From: Firm-08 sp045546995
Lineage (GTDB): Bacteria > Bacillota > Clostridia > Oscillospirales > QAKW01
Reading direction: 5' to 3'
NCBI GenBank assembly: GCA_045546995.1
Contig: JAZQDW010000006.1
Coordinates: 1 to 34,129 of the forward strand
DNA: 34,129 bases
Shown here: positions 33,552 through 34,129 of the stretch, in pieces
Layout of the letters: every line of letters starts with the position of its first letter
Position numbering within the stretch: the first letter of the stretch is position 1
Notes under the pieces: model-generated
Databases searched by the model: none
The model's input: the letters and a program-made list of their open reading frames with translations, nothing else
Told to the model about the DNA's origin: nothing
Program-made: the position numbers and the translations under genes

Positions 33552-33566
33552 TATTCAACTTGAATA
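33552..33566. promoter_or_regulatory. Palindromic operator candidate
   Basis: TATTCAA-C-TTGAATA is a perfect 15-base palindrome that begins two bases after the -10 hexamer, covering the expected transcription start. Its position fits a repressor site, and the gene it controls encodes an XRE helix-turn-helix protein, so autoregulation is the natural reading. Confidence 0.6.
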
Positions 33567-33583
33567 AACGGAGGCATCTTAAT

Positions 33584-34129
33584 ATGGATCTACAAAAAAC
33601 AGGAAAATTCATTCAAGAAATGCGAAATAAAGCAAATATGTCGCAAAAAGAACTCGGCCAATACCTTTCCGTTACTGATAAAGCTGTTTCCAAGTGGGAG
33701 AGAGGGCTTTCGTGTCCGGATGTGGACAATTTAAAAAATATGGCTTTATTGTTCAACAAAACGCTGTCGGAAATCATTTATGGCACTGAGAAAGATGCCC
33801 GTTATTCATCCAATTTGCCTTTTGATATAAAAAAAGAAATCATGAACAGGAATTACAACTGCGATGTGACTGTGGATTTTGATTTTGACTCCACGAAATA
33901 TATATCACCCTTTCTGTTCGGTGATAACTTGGAGCATACGCGCGCTTGTGTCAACGGCGGTATATCTGCCCAGATGCTGAAAAACCGAAAATTTGTTGGA
34001 AAGCCCGGCAGATACGGCTGCGCATTGGATTGGTTCCGAATAGGAAATCAATCCTATCTAACCTTTGGAAACTCCTATACCTGTCATTATGAAGGCTATA
34101 AAATGAACCGTGCACACGAATGCAATGCG
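33584..34129 (+). CDS. XRE helix-turn-helix domain fused to GH51-like alpha-L-arabinofuranosidase (partial)
   Basis: The frame is open to the window edge (182 codons, no stop). Residues 1-68 are an XRE/Cro-CI helix-turn-helix: KFIQEMRNKANMSQKELG, then LSVTDKAVSKWERGLSCPD and NLKNMALLFN. A linker follows (about 69-95). From about 96 it reads VDFDFDSTKYISPFLFGDN, LEHTRACVNGGISAQML and KNRKFVGKPG. This matches the N-terminal beta-sandwich/barrel start of GH51-type alpha-L-arabinofuranosidases, where an ISPxLxG...E...GGxxAxMxxNRxF pattern is typical. The catalytic glutamates would lie outside the window. The ATG follows CGGAGG by ten bases. A regulator that senses sugar through a glycosidase fold is likely; an enzyme with a DNA-binding domain is the alternative. 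Confidence 0.72.
   Translation, partial: MDLQKTGKFIQEMRNKANMSQKELGQYLSVTDKAVSKWERGLSCPDVDNLKNMALLFNKTLSEIIYGTEKDARYSSNLPFDIKKEIMNRNYNCDVTVDFDFDSTKYISPFLFGDNLEHTRACVNGGISAQMLKNRKFVGKPGRYGCALDWFRIGNQSYLTFGNSYTCHYEGYKMNRAHECNA

Noticed and set aside
33349..33612. 87-residue frame on the minus strand over the XRE gene promoter
   Set aside because: It begins in the XRE-GH gene, crosses its promoter and reads an Arg/His-rich shadow; the hydrophobic fragment in the other frame is the more believable remnant.

Overview
The window looks like a chromosomal segment of an endospore-forming clostridial Firmicute, probably an uncultured gut-type member of the Oscillospirales or a related order. The evidence is two SpoVA genes and a PdaA-like spore-cortex deacetylase, strong GGAGG ribosome binding sites, textbook vegetative promoters (TTGACA-17-TATAAT types), and AraC/cupin regulators among carbohydrate-active enzymes. 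Taxonomy is inferred from gene content only. I saw no rRNA, tRNA, CRISPR array, transposase, phage gene or replication origin. No gene-free stretch exceeds 300 bases.

Layout. 1-154 holds a nested-hairpin repeat element. 155-7951 is mainly housekeeping: typA (minus), a PdaA-like deacetylase (plus), then a minus-strand operon mnmE-mnmG-rsmG with an SGNH hydrolase appended at its end. 8049-10139 is a plus-strand pair: a PAS/histidine-kinase-like protein with an eroded kinase domain, and galE. 10186-13813 encodes a heterodimeric ABC exporter. 13951-15741 is a lone extracellular solute-binding lipoprotein with a long Asn/Pro/Gly linker, divergent from an AraC regulator. 16677-18034 is spoVAD-spoVAE without spoVAC. 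18101-19015 is a FliB-like cysteine-cluster protein.

19024-24734 is one apparent transcription unit with its own promoter and terminator: acyltransferase, HAD phosphatase, CPBP membrane protease, clan GH-D-like glycoside hydrolase, EamA transporter, and a small SGNH hydrolase. 24757-31511 holds a minus-strand SDR dehydrogenase divergent from a plus-strand operon of GH30, a GHL6-like glycosidase, and a secreted beta-helix/InlB-repeat/SLH surface protein. Both plus-strand units end in terminators with nearly the same stem. 31506-33322 is an extended-SDR epimerase divergent from an AraC regulator.

The right edge (33330-34129) holds a short GC-rich hairpin, a small membrane-protein remnant, and an open-ended gene. 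That gene joins an XRE helix-turn-helix domain to what reads as the N-terminus of a GH51-type alpha-L-arabinofuranosidase. It is preceded by a consensus promoter and a perfect 15-bp palindrome at the expected transcription start, which suggests a glycosidase-derived one-component sugar sensor. This is the most unusual object in the window.
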